64,000 nucleotides of DNA, from NCBI GenBank assembly GCA_900315785.1, contig ONAL01000005.1, forward strand, positions 1 to 64,000, written 5' to 3'. The notes beneath the pieces were generated by a model. That model made no database searches. It was not told the origin of the DNA and worked only from the letters and a program-made list of their open reading frames with translations. Numbering within the stretch: the stretch's first letter is position 1; every line of letters begins with the position of its first letter. Shown one piece after another: positions 45,072 to 53,149 of this stretch. A program made the translations under genes and the position numbers. This DNA is from an uncultured Eubacteriales bacterium (GTDB taxonomy: Bacteria; Bacillota; Clostridia; Oscillospirales; Acutalibacteraceae).

Positions 45072-45573
45072 AGGAGCCTCCCTGTTCAATAATTTTTCTG
45101 AGAGCATTTCGTGAACGCCTCAGAATTGAAGCGGTTGTATTCGGATTTTTCCCGATTATTTGTGCAATCTCATAGATTTTAAATCCGCAGTAATAGTGAA
45201 GATAGATAACTGTTCTGTACTTTTCGGGTAATAGCCAGAGTTCCTCCATAACAGCTCTTGTATCCTCAGCCTCCAGCTCAAGGCAATCCTCAAGAGGAAC
45301 ACAGTCGCGTCTTTTCTGACTTCGCCTGAGGTCGCGGCATTTGTTCAGCGTAACCGTGACGAGCCAGCTCCGAAGATAAGAATCGTCGATTAACGGGGCG
45401 TTTGACTTGACGAGAGCTATGCTGACCTCTTGCAAAATATCCTCCGCGTCGTGGCGGTTTTTGAGGTTCTGAAAGGCTGTGCGGAAAATTAAATCCGAAT
45501 ACTTCCTTATTGTTTTTTCTATCAACTCACGTTTTTGACTTGAGTTGATTTTTTCGGTACCGATATTTGACAT
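45064..45573 (-). CDS. ECF-type RNA polymerase sigma factor
   Basis: This 169-residue sigma-70 family protein has region 2 with RKYSDLIFRTAFQNLKNRHDAEDILQEV (split here for reading) and region 4 with WLLPEKYRTVIYLHYY, then a helix-turn-helix in YEIAQIIGKNPNTTASILRR. ATG 45573 follows AAAGGAGGT; an ATG at 45591 is upstream of the site. A GAAC (near 45622) and CGTA (near 45600) pair 18 bases apart on the minus strand resembles an ECF promoter and may mean autoregulation. It overlaps the membrane partner gene. Confidence 0.9.
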   Translation of the reverse strand: MSNIGTEKINSSQKRELIEKTIRKYSDLIFRTAFQNLKNRHDAEDILQEVSIALVKSNAPLIDDSYLRSWLVTVTLNKCRDLRRSQKRRDCVPLEDCLELEAEDTRAVMEELWLLPEKYRTVIYLHYYCGFKIYEIAQIIGKNPNTTASILRRSRNALRKIIEQGGSYG

Positions 45574-45636
45574 TTTCTTACCTCCTTTCATTAATAGTTA
45601 CGTTTGAAAAGGCTGAATTTGTTCAAAACGGAAAAT

Positions 45637-45657
45637 CGTCCCGAAAAAATCGGGACG
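45637..45657 (-). terminator. Terminator of the trxAB operon
   Basis: A 7-bp stem CGTCCCG/CGGGACG followed on the minus strand by ATTTTCC lies 5 bases after the trxB stop codon. Confidence 0.75.
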
Positions 45658-45661
45658 AAGT

Positions 45662-46555
45662 TCAGATTTGATTTAGGTATTCCTCGACGCTGTAGACCGC
45701 GTTTGCGCCGTCAGACACTGCGGTGCTGACCTGGCGCAGGCGCTTTGTCCTCACGTCGCCCGCGACGAAAATTCCGTCGGCGGATGTGATTCCGCTCTCG
45801 TCGGCAACGATGAAGCCGTTCTTCATCTCCACCAGACCGTCGAGCAGTCCCGACTGAGCCTCGGTTCCGACGGCGATGAACACGCCGTCAACCGTGAAAG
45901 TTTTTCCGCTCTTGAGACGCAATCCCTCGACCTTATTCTCGCCGAGGATTTCGTCGAGCTCGTCGCTTAATATCAGCTTGATTTTCTCATTTTTGAAAAC
46001 CCTGTCCTGAAGGTATTTCGCGCCGCGGAGCTCGTCTCTGCGGTGAATCAGATAGACCTCGGAGCAGATATTCGCGAGGTAGAGCGCGTCCTCGAGCGCG
46101 ACGTCTCCGCCGCCGACAACCGCCGTCGCTCTGCCCTTGAAAAAGCTTCCGTCACAGGTTGCGCAGTAGCTTACGCCGCGGCCTGTGAGTCTTGCTTCGC
46201 CCTTGACTCCGAGCTTTCTCGGAGTTGCGCCGAGAGCAAAAATCACGGTTTTCGCGAAATACTCGCCCATTGTGCAAGCCACGCGGTAACCGCCGTCAAT
46301 CTTTTCGATTGCGGTTATTTCGTCGTTGATAAACTCCGCTCCCGCCTTTTCGGCGTGATTTCTGAATGTCTGACCGAGGGTAAAGCCGTCGGTGCTCTCG
46401 AAACCGAGATAGTTATTGATGTCGTAGGTGTTGAGTATCTGACCGCCCGACATCGGGAATTTTTCGATGACGGCGAAGTCGAGCATAGCGTTCGACGCGT
46501 AAACCGCCGCCGAAAGTCCCGCGGGGCCGCTGCCCGCAATGATTAAATCCTTCAT
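45662..46555 (-). CDS. trxB: Thioredoxin reductase
   Basis: This 297-residue FAD enzyme passes electrons from NADPH to thioredoxin. The FAD-binding GSGPAGLSAAVYA is at 8-20, the redox pair is C131-A-T-C134, the NADPH site is GGGDVALEDA near 147, and the second FAD motif GIFVAGDVR is near the C terminus. Its ATG overlaps the trxA stop codon by one base, so the two are translationally coupled. Confidence 0.95.
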   Translation of the reverse strand: MKDLIIAGSGPAGLSAAVYASNAMLDFAVIEKFPMSGGQILNTYDINNYLGFESTDGFTLGQTFRNHAEKAGAEFINDEITAIEKIDGGYRVACTMGEYFAKTVIFALGATPRKLGVKGEARLTGRGVSYCATCDGSFFKGRATAVVGGGDVALEDALYLANICSEVYLIHRRDELRGAKYLQDRVFKNEKIKLILSDELDEILGENKVEGLRLKSGKTFTVDGVFIAVGTEAQSGLLDGLVEMKNGFIVADESGITSADGIFVAGDVRTKRLRQVSTAVSDGANAVYSVEEYLNQI

Positions 46556-46869
46556 TATAACGCCTTTTCTACAAATGCCTTGAGAGCGGCTTCGGGAACA
46601 ACGCCGACGCTCTGGTCAAAAATCTTGCCGTCCTTGAACATAATCAGGCACGGAATGCTCATAATTCCGTACTCCATTGCAAGGTCGGGCTCCTCGTCAA
46701 CATTAACCTTATAGAAGTCAACTCCGTCGTACTGCTCGCTGACCTTGTCAACTACAGGCGACAGCATTCTGCACGGGCCGCACCATGAAGCCCAGAAATC
46801 TACCAAAGCGGGCTTGGAGCCGCCGATTACCTCTGTTTTGAAATCCTGTGTTTTAATTTCCTTTACCAT
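46555..46869 (-). CDS. trxA: Thioredoxin
   Basis: This 104-residue protein has the classic active site W-C30-G-P-C33 and the cis-proline segment SIPCLIMF. ATG 46869 follows AAGGAGGT; an upstream ATG at 46911 has no site. It is first in the trxA-trxB operon, behind a TTGACT/TAGAAT promoter. It keeps cytoplasmic dithiols reduced. Confidence 0.96.
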   Translation of the reverse strand: MVKEIKTQDFKTEVIGGSKPALVDFWASWCGPCRMLSPVVDKVSEQYDGVDFYKVNVDEEPDLAMEYGIMSIPCLIMFKDGKIFDQSVGVVPEAALKAFVEKAL

Positions 46870-46923
46870 TACATTTACCTCCTTGGGTGTGTAAAATTGA
46901 ATTGTGTACAATCTATTATCTAC

Positions 46924-46951
46924 ATTCTATCATATTTTTCCCAAAAGTCAA
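46924..46951 (-). promoter_or_regulatory. trxA promoter
   Basis: Minus strand: TTGACT (46946-46951), 16 bases, TAGAAT (46924-46929). Confidence 0.7.
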
Positions 46952-46961
46952 GTGGTTATTC

Positions 46962-46992
46962 AAGAAAAAAAGCTGCCGCAGAAGCGACAGCT
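46962..46992 (-). terminator. Terminator of the transketolase operon
   Basis: A 9-bp stem AGCTGTCGC/GCGGCAGCT (one T-G pair) on the minus strand is followed by TTTTTTTCTT. Confidence 0.85.
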
Positions 46993-47001
46993 CAGAATTG
47001 T

Positions 47002-47946
47002 TTATTTGTTTACCGTTTCGCGGATAACCTTCGCGATGTTTGTCTCGGTGAGACCGAACTTCTCGAGAAGCTCCCAAGCAGGACCCGAGTAACCGAATCT
47101 GTCGTAAACGCCGATTCTTGTCACCTTTACGGGACATTCGCTGCTTGTTACCTCGCAAACCGCGTCTGCAAGACCGCCGATCACGTTGTGCTCCTCAACA
47201 GTGATGAGCTGTCCGCATTCCTTAGCCGCCTTGATGATGATGTCACGGTCGATAGGCTTGATTGTGTGAATATTAATCAGACGAGCGTTGATACCCTCGC
47301 TCTCGAGCTTGAGCACAGCCTTTCTCGCCTCGTTAACAACGAGACCCGAAGCGATTACCGCAACGTCGTTACCCTCGTGGAGAGTAATACCCTTGCCGAG
47401 CTCGAACTCATAGGTGTCGGGGTCGTTAAAGCTGTCAATAGCAAGACGTCCGAGACGGATATAAACGGGGCCGTCGTGCTTGAGCGCAGCCTTTGTCGCT
47501 TCCATCATCTCGTAATGATCGGCAGGATTGAGCACAACCATTCCCGGGAGAGTACGCATAAGCGCGATATCCTCGAGACACTGATGAGTAGCGCCGTCCT
47601 CGCCTGTGGAAATACCCGCGTGCGAGCCCGCGATTTTAACATTCAGGTGCGGATAAGCGACGGAGTTACGAATCTGCTCGTAAGCTCTGCCTGTCGAGAA
47701 CATAGCGAACGAAGCCGCTACGGGGATTTTGCCCGAAGCCGCGAGGCCTGCCGCTACACCAAGCATATTGCCCTCGGCAATACCGCAGTCTCTGAATCTC
47801 TCGGGGAATTCCTTCTGGAATATAGATGTTTTTGTTGCAGCCGCCAAGTCAGCGTCGAGTACAACAATGTCCTTATTTGTTTTTGCCATTTCGCAGAGCG
47901 CCATTCCAAAGCTCTCTCTGGTGGCCTTACATACTGTGTTTGCCAT
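47002..47946 (-). CDS. Transketolase, C-terminal subunit
   Basis: This 314-residue protein holds the pyrimidine-binding and C-terminal domains of transketolase, with the EGNMLGVAAGLA block (ThDP-binding glutamate region), HAGISTGEDGATHQ, and a C-terminal VEEHNVIGGLADAV. It works as a heteromer with the N-terminal subunit encoded just upstream, whose stop codon overlaps this start by one base. It serves the non-oxidative pentose phosphate pathway. Confidence 0.94.
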   Translation of the reverse strand: MANTVCKATRESFGMALCEMAKTNKDIVVLDADLAAATKTSIFQKEFPERFRDCGIAEGNMLGVAAGLAASGKIPVAASFAMFSTGRAYEQIRNSVAYPHLNVKIAGSHAGISTGEDGATHQCLEDIALMRTLPGMVVLNPADHYEMMEATKAALKHDGPVYIRLGRLAIDSFNDPDTYEFELGKGITLHEGNDVAVIASGLVVNEARKAVLKLESEGINARLINIHTIKPIDRDIIIKAAKECGQLITVEEHNVIGGLADAVCEVTSSECPVKVTRIGVYDRFGYSGPAWELLEKFGLTETNIAKVIRETVNK

Positions 47947-48791
47947 TATACCTCAGCCTCCAGTCTCGCGATTTCGTCCTCAAGCTCTTTTACCGCAAGC
48001 TTGAACTCCTCGTCGTTGCAAGCCTTGCCGTGCCAGCCGACCTGGTCTTCCATAAAGCTTACGCCCTTGCCCTTAACGGTCTTTGCAAGAATTGCGAAGG
48101 GCTTGCCCTTGACGGTCTTTGCCTTGTTGAGAGCCGCTTCGATATCCTCGAAGCTGTGTCCGTCAATCTTTGCTACCTCGAAGCCGAAGGATTCGAATTT
48201 TTTATCAAGAGGCTCAATACCGCAAACCTCCTCGACGGCGCCGTCAATCTGGAGACCGTTCTGATCAACGAAGATTACGAGGTTGTCGAGCTTGTTGTGA
48301 GCGGCGAACATAGCCGCCTCCCAGACCTGACCTTCCTCACATTCGCCGTCGCCGAGCACGGTGTAAACGCGGTAGTCCTTGTTGTCAAATTTTGCCGCGA
48401 GAGCCATTCCGCAAGCCGCGGAAACTCCCTGACCGAGAGAGCCTGAGCTCATATCAACGCCGGGTGTGCTCTTCATATCGGGGTGGCCCTGAAGCATAGC
48501 GCCGACGTGACGGAGAGATTCGAGCTCTTTCCAGTCAAAATATCCCTTCATCGCCAGAACCGCATAAAGGCTGGGGCAGCAGTGACCCTTTGAAAGTACA
48601 AAACGGTCTCTGTCCTCCCAATCGGGTTTTTCGGGGTTTACGTTCATCTCGTTAAAATAGAGATAAGTAAAAATGTCTGCCGCTGAAAGCGAACCGCCCG
48701 GATGTCCCGACTTAGCGTGATACGTTCCGATTACAGCTCCGAGTCTCGCTTTTGCGGCGAGAACCTTGAGCTCTGCGAATGATTTAGCCAT
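47946..48791 (-). CDS. Transketolase, N-terminal subunit
   Basis: This 281-residue protein is the thiamine diphosphate/Mg-binding half: GHPGGSLSAADIFTYLYF at about 30-47, KGHCCPSLYA, and GDGECEEGQVWEAA with the metal-binding Asp/Asn. Split transketolases are common in Clostridia. It is the first gene of a two-gene operon. Confidence 0.95.
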   Translation of the reverse strand: MAKSFAELKVLAAKARLGAVIGTYHAKSGHPGGSLSAADIFTYLYFNEMNVNPEKPDWEDRDRFVLSKGHCCPSLYAVLAMKGYFDWKELESLRHVGAMLQGHPDMKSTPGVDMSSGSLGQGVSAACGMALAAKFDNKDYRVYTVLGDGECEEGQVWEAAMFAAHNKLDNLVIFVDQNGLQIDGAVEEVCGIEPLDKKFESFGFEVAKIDGHSFEDIEAALNKAKTVKGKPFAILAKTVKGKGVSFMEDQVGWHGKACNDEEFKLAVKELEDEIARLEAEV

Positions 48792-48893
48792 TGATTACTC
48801 CTCCTTGCGTAAATACAAGTTTCTCCACATACGTCTTTACTATAACATACAAAATTCGATATATTTTTCATTAAAAGAAATTTCACTTAACTG

Positions 48894-48922
48894 TTGAAAG
48901 ATTTTGCTGTTTGTAGTATAAT
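48894..48922 (+). promoter_or_regulatory. coaX promoter
   Basis: TTGAAA (48894-48899), 17 bases, TATAAT (48917-48922). It overlaps the upstream open frame and so excludes the ATG at 48894 as a coaX start. Confidence 0.8.
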
Positions 48923-48956
48923 GAAGCGTGTATGTTATTGTAAACGAGGTGGAAAG

Positions 48957-49763
48957 GTGTTACTTTGCACAGATGTGGGAAACACAAACATAAAATTTGC
49001 CCTGTTTGAGGGTGAAAAAATAATCGGAAAGCTCAGGTTTTCGACCGACCCGTACAAGACCGACGACGAATACGCGGCGGAGCTTTACACGACTTTCAGA
49101 ATCAACGGCATTGATTTGAAGAAAATCACGGGTTCGATTATCTCGAGCGTTGTTCCCAAGGTGACCTCGCCGCTCTGCAAGGCGATTGACAAAATCGCGG
49201 GGCTCAAAACTCTGGTGCTCGGGCCCGGGGTGAAATCGGGTCTTGACCTCAGGATTGACAATCCCGCGTCTCTCGGCTCCGATATCCTCGCAATGTGCGT
49301 AGCGGCAAAGGAGCTCTACTCCGCTCCGTCGGTTATCATCGGGCTCGGAACCGCGACCACTATCGTTTATCTTGACGACAAAAAACGTTACTGCGGCGGC
49401 GCAATCAGCCCCGGTGTGACAATTTCGCTTGACGCGCTGACGAATCACGGCGCGCTGCTCCCGAGCGTTGACCTCAACTCACCGAAAAAGGTGATTTGCA
49501 CCAACACAGAGGACTGCATAAAAAGCGGTATCATCTTCGGCACAGCGTGTATGCTCGACGGAATGATTGACCGTTTCAACGAGGAGAGAGGCTGCGAATC
49601 CACAGTAATCGCGACAGGCGGTCTCGCTTCAAGTATTGTAAATAACTGCAAACATGATATAATAATAAACGACGACCTTATTCTGGAAGGTCTGAGGATA
49701 ATTTACGGCAAGAACAATTCGCAATGCGTAATGCGTAATGCGAAATTGAACAATAAAATATAA
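48957..49763 (+). CDS. coaX: Type III pantothenate kinase
   Basis: This enzyme phosphorylates pantothenate in the first step of coenzyme A synthesis. The start is GTG 48957 (VLLCTDVGNTNIK), with GAGGTGG just upstream. ATPase and substrate motifs are DVGNTNIKFALFEG at the N terminus, GLGTATTIVYLD, and GGAISPGVTISLDAL. The 268-residue chain ends in about 15 residues (NNSQCVMRNAKLNNKI) that are encoded by a palindromic repeat rather than by family sequence. The next gene is a vitamin transporter component. Confidence 0.92.
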   Translation: MLLCTDVGNTNIKFALFEGEKIIGKLRFSTDPYKTDDEYAAELYTTFRINGIDLKKITGSIISSVVPKVTSPLCKAIDKIAGLKTLVLGPGVKSGLDLRIDNPASLGSDILAMCVAAKELYSAPSVIIGLGTATTIVYLDDKKRYCGGAISPGVTISLDALTNHGALLPSVDLNSPKKVICTNTEDCIKSGIIFGTACMLDGMIDRFNEERGCESTVIATGGLASSIVNNCKHDIIINDDLILEGLRIIYGKNNSQCVMRNAKLNNKI

Positions 49764-49833
49764 GTTTTTGCATAATTACGCGTTCGCCGCGTGTTCGCAT
49801 TAATTGCGAATTGCGCATTGCGAATTGCGAATT
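49715..49833. repeat. Palindromic repeat element with GCAAT/TGCGAA units
   Basis: The left arm (49715-49748) is built of CGCAATGCG/CGTAATGCG-type units and the right arm (49802-49833) of TGCGAATTGCGCATTGCG-type units in inverted orientation. Together they could form a long imperfect hairpin. It looks like a dispersed non-coding element inserted at the end of coaX. Confidence 0.7.
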
Positions 49834-49888
49834 ATAAATAAAGCGTTGCACCTCTATTTGACGGAGGGCGACAGCAGGAGGTAATTTT

Positions 49889-50497
49889 ATGTCAAAAACA
49901 AACAAGTCGAACATCTACAACCTGACCGGACTGGGTATCCTTACAGCGATTGTTGTTGTGCTTCAGATTTTCACAACTTTCGTTCACTTCGGTCCCTTCT
50001 CGATTACTCTGGCTCTGATTCCGATTGTTATCGGCGCGGCTGTATACGGTCCCAAAGCGGGCGCGTTCCTCGGCGGTGTGTTCAGCGTAGTTGTAATCCT
50101 TATGTGTGTTTTCGGCGCAGATGTAGGCGGAGCTATGGTATGGAACGCCAATCCCTTCCTTTGCGTACTCGTATGTATGGTAAAGGGCGTTGCGGCAGGT
50201 TTTGTATCAGGCTTACTCTTCCGTTTAATCGCTAAGAAGAACCTTATCGTAGGTACCGCGGTAGCTGCCGTTGTATCCCCGATTGTGAACACAGGTATCT
50301 TCTACATCGGAATGCTTCTTTTCTTCCGCAATGTTCTTTCGGTATGGTCCGGCGGTAGCGATGTTCTCTTCTTCGCTCTTTCCGCTCTGGTCAGCGCAAA
50401 CTTCCTCGTGGAGCTTGGCGTAAACATTGTTGTTACACCGATTATCATTGCTATCTTAAAGGCGATTAAGAAGGACAATCTTATCTTAGCAAAATAA
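49889..50497 (+). CDS. ECF transporter S component, probably for pantothenate
   Basis: This 202-residue membrane protein with about six helices has the S-component start (TGLGILTAIVVVLQIF ... FGPFSITLALIPIVIGA) and the YGPKAGAFLG loop. S components bind a vitamin and need the shared EcfAAT energy unit, which is not in this window. The sequence resembles the PanT-like group, and the coaX gene 125 bases upstream suggests pantothenate; the birA gene downstream leaves biotin as a less likely alternative. GGAGGT precedes ATG 49889. Confidence 0.82.
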   Translation: MSKTNKSNIYNLTGLGILTAIVVVLQIFTTFVHFGPFSITLALIPIVIGAAVYGPKAGAFLGGVFSVVVILMCVFGADVGGAMVWNANPFLCVLVCMVKGVAAGFVSGLLFRLIAKKNLIVGTAVAAVVSPIVNTGIFYIGMLLFFRNVLSVWSGGSDVLFFALSALVSANFLVELGVNIVVTPIIIAILKAIKKDNLILAK

Positions 50498-50516
50498 AAC
50501 CAGACAGGTGATACAT

Positions 50517-51485
50517 ATGCAGGACAAAATCGTACAGCTCCTATACAACGCCGCCGACTATGTTTCGGGACAGCAAATCTCCGACAGCCTCGGGGTTTCG
50601 CGTCAGGCAGTCAACAAGGCTGTGAAGTCCCTGCGTGAAAAAGGCTTTGAAATCGACTCGGTCACAAACAAGGGCTATATGCTCAAGAGCACGCCCACAT
50701 ACCTGTGCGCCGAGGCGATTCAGTGTCACCTCAACACAAAAATAATAGGCAAAAGCATCACGGTTCTTGATACCGTAGGCTCAACGAACGACTACCTCAA
50801 GGAGCTTGGCGCGAAAGGCGCCGAGGCGGGCACGGTAGTTATCGCGCGCGAACAAACCGCGGGCAAGGGCAGACTCGGCAGAGTTTGGCAGACAAAAAAG
50901 GACGACGGTATCGCCCTTTCGCTGCTGCTCCGTCCCGAGCTTGCGCCGTCTGAAATCAGCGCGATTACTCCGCTTTCGGGACTTGCTCTATGCAGAGCTA
51001 TCAATGATTTTTGTATGCTCGACAGTAGGATTAAGTGGCCGAACGACGTTATCGTCGGCAAGAAAAAGCTCGTCGGAATCCTGACGGAGATGTCAGCCGA
51101 GTTTGACAAGGTTGAATTCACCGTAACGGGTATCGGAATCAATGTGGAACACACTGTTTTCCCTGAGGAAATCGCCCACAAGGCAACCTCGATTTTGCTG
51201 GAGACAGGCAGACACATCGACCAGAACAAGTTCGTCGCCACGGTTCTTAACTATCTTGAACAGGAGCTCGTGATGAACCGCTACCGCCTCAACGGTCAGA
51301 CCGTTAACGATTACCAGACGCTGTGCGCGTCCATAGGTCGCCAGGTAACCTTTACCCGCGGAAAACGCAAAATCAGCGGAATGGGTGTTTCGATTAACAA
51401 CAACGGCGAGCTCGAGGTTATGCTCTCGAACGGCACCGTCGCAACCGTTAATTCAGGCGAGGTAACGGTTCAGGGTATCTATTAA
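50517..51485 (+). CDS. birA: Bifunctional biotin repressor / biotin-protein ligase
   Basis: This 322-residue protein has an N-terminal winged helix (YVSGQQISDSLGVSRQAVNK, residues about 16-35), the ligase domain with STNDYLKELG, the biotinyl-AMP loop GKGRLGRVW and KWPNDVIVGKKKLVGIL, and a C-terminal SH3-like domain. It biotinylates carboxylase carrier domains and can repress biotin genes. ATG 50517 follows AGGTGA. It starts 19 bases after the S-component gene, so the two are co-transcribed. Confidence 0.95.
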   Translation: MQDKIVQLLYNAADYVSGQQISDSLGVSRQAVNKAVKSLREKGFEIDSVTNKGYMLKSTPTYLCAEAIQCHLNTKIIGKSITVLDTVGSTNDYLKELGAKGAEAGTVVIAREQTAGKGRLGRVWQTKKDDGIALSLLLRPELAPSEISAITPLSGLALCRAINDFCMLDSRIKWPNDVIVGKKKLVGILTEMSAEFDKVEFTVTGIGINVEHTVFPEEIAHKATSILLETGRHIDQNKFVATVLNYLEQELVMNRYRLNGQTVNDYQTLCASIGRQVTFTRGKRKISGMGVSINNNGELEVMLSNGTVATVNSGEVTVQGIY

Positions 51486-51502
51486 ATATTTGCAAGAAAA
51501 AA

Positions 51503-51535
51503 GGCGCTGCCCGAAAGGACAGCGCCGTATTTTTA
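51503..51535. terminator. Terminator between birA and purine permease
   Basis: A stem GGCGCTG/CAGCGCC (51503-51526, extended by CC/GG around a GAAA loop) is followed by GTATTTTTA, between convergent stop codons. Confidence 0.85.
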
Positions 51536-51539
51536 TGTC

Positions 51540-52898
51540 TTAGATAACACCCATTGTTGTCAGCGCGCTGATTACGTACTTGATTACGAAAAGGAGAACG
51601 ATAACATACATAAGCGGGTGGATTTCCTTAACCTTGCCTCTTGCGAGCTTAACGATAACGTAAGCGATAAAGCCGAATGCAAGACCGTCTGTGATTGAAT
51701 AGAAGAACGGCATACCTGCAACAGTGAGGAAGCAGGGAATTGCAACGTCGATATCAGCCCAGTCGATATCCTTAAGCGATGAGCACATCATAACGCCTAC
51801 GATGATGAGGATAGGAGCTGTAGCAGCTGAGGGAACAAGACCTACAACAGGAGAAAGGAAGAGAGCGAGAGCGAAGCAGATACCTGTAACTGTGGAAGTT
51901 AAACCTGTGCGGCCGCCAGCAGCGATACCTGATGTGGACTCTACGTATGTTGTTACTGTAGAAGTACCTACGATAGCGCCTGTGGAGGTTGCGATAGCGT
52001 CTGCGAGCATAGCTCTTTCAATCTTGGGAAGGTTGCCGTTCTCGTCGAGGTAGCCTGCCTTGCCTGCAGCACCGATGAGTGTGCCGATTGTATCGAACAT
52101 ATCAACGAGTACGAGAGTAATCATTGTAGCTATTAAGGAAGCAATCGGAGCGGAGAAGAGGTCGCCGAAGCCCGAGAAGCAAGCGCCGAACATCGAGAAG
52201 TCAAGCTGGGGAGCCCAGTTTGTGGGAGCTGTGATGCCCATCTTGATGCCGAAGCAGAACTGGCATACGCAGCCGATAGCGGCTGTAGCAATCATACCGA
52301 TGAATAAGCCTGCGGGAACCTTTGTTACTACAAGGATGATTGTGATGACAAGACCTGCTAAAGCAAGAAGAACTGTGGGAGAAGCGAAGTTGCCGAGACC
52401 TACGGTAGTAGCGGCGGACTTCTCACCGACAACGATACCTGCGTTTACAAAGCCGATGATAGCGATGAATAAGCCGATACCTGCGGAGATAGCCTTCTTT
52501 AAGTCAAGTGGGATAGCCTTAACGATAGCTGTACGAGCGCCTGTAACTGTGAGCAGGATGAAGATGATACCTGCGATAAATACAGCCGCGAGAGCAGCTC
52601 CTGCGGAAAGTCCGAACGCACCGCAAAGTGTGTAGGAGAATACAGCGTTAAGTCCAAGTCCGGGAGCCTGAGCCATAGGATAGTTGGAGAGCCAGCCGAT
52701 GAGCCATGTGCCGATAGCCGCGGCAATACATGTCGCTGTTACAACAGCTGTGTCAGCCATTCCTGTCGGAGAATTCGAACCAAGAATGACAGGGTTAAGA
52801 AAGATGATGTACGCCATGGTAAAGAATGTTGTTAAACCGGCGATAATCTCTGTTCTTACGTTTGTACCGTGTTCTTTAAGTTTGAACAGTTTTTCCAA
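51540..52898 (-). CDS. Purine nucleobase permease, AzgA/PbuG-type NCS2
   Basis: This 452-residue membrane protein belongs to the AzgA-like branch of NCS2, which imports hypoxanthine, guanine or adenine. Typical segments are EIIAGLTTFFTMAYIIFLNP near the N terminus, ADAIATSTGAIVGTSTVTTY and ESTSGIAAGGRTGLTS. It is transcribed alone from a TTGCAT/TATAAT promoter. I looked for a purine riboswitch in its leader and saw none. It complements the uracil permease at the other end of the window. Confidence 0.93.
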   Translation of the reverse strand: MEKLFKLKEHGTNVRTEIIAGLTTFFTMAYIIFLNPVILGSNSPTGMADTAVVTATCIAAAIGTWLIGWLSNYPMAQAPGLGLNAVFSYTLCGAFGLSAGAALAAVFIAGIIFILLTVTGARTAIVKAIPLDLKKAISAGIGLFIAIIGFVNAGIVVGEKSAATTVGLGNFASPTVLLALAGLVITIILVVTKVPAGLFIGMIATAAIGCVCQFCFGIKMGITAPTNWAPQLDFSMFGACFSGFGDLFSAPIASLIATMITLVLVDMFDTIGTLIGAAGKAGYLDENGNLPKIERAMLADAIATSTGAIVGTSTVTTYVESTSGIAAGGRTGLTSTVTGICFALALFLSPVVGLVPSAATAPILIIVGVMMCSSLKDIDWADIDVAIPCFLTVAGMPFFYSITDGLAFGFIAYVIVKLARGKVKEIHPLMYVIVLLFVIKYVISALTTMGVI

Positions 52899-52965
52899 AG
52901 AGAATTACCCCTCTCAATAAATTTTGCCTGCGCCGACGCGCCGTCGCCGCAAAAAGCACATTAAA

Positions 52966-52994
52966 ATTATAATTAAAATATCGACGAAATGCAA
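52966..52994 (-). promoter_or_regulatory. Purine permease promoter
   Basis: Minus strand: TTGCAT (52989-52994), 17 bases, TATAAT (52966-52971). A GC-rich imperfect inverted repeat follows in the leader (about 52928-52950). Confidence 0.72.
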
Positions 52995-53074
52995 GAAAAA
53001 ATTGCCCTTATAAATACAATTTGGTGAAATGTTACAAGATTGTGAATATTAAAATTCTTCAGGAACATAAAGAA

Positions 53075-53108
53075 ACCGACATACGCCGTCAATCCGCCGT
53101 ATGTCGGT
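53075..53108 (-). terminator. Terminator of the arginine operon
   Basis: An 11-bp stem ACCGACATACG/CGTATGTCGGT (53075-53085, 53098-53108), extendable inwards, is followed on the minus strand by TTCTTTATG. Confidence 0.82.
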
Positions 53109-53149
53109 ATATTTCACTATTATTTTATGTTGATTTTAACGAAGAGCTT

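Noticed and set aside
46897..48264. 455-codon open frame opposite the transketolase genes
   Set aside because: Runs antisense through two real, overlapping transketolase subunit genes and the trx promoter.
48894..48956. ATG 48894 as coaX start
   Set aside because: The -35 and -10 hexamers overlap it; GTG 48957 gives the conserved N terminus with a ribosome binding site.
49715..49833. Short regular repeats that could suggest a CRISPR array
   Set aside because: The units are adjacent and inverted, there are no unique spacers of constant length, and no cas genes are near.
52899..53020. Purine riboswitch before the purine permease
   Set aside because: The conserved loop and junction sequences are not present; only a GC-rich inverted repeat and a standard promoter are seen.
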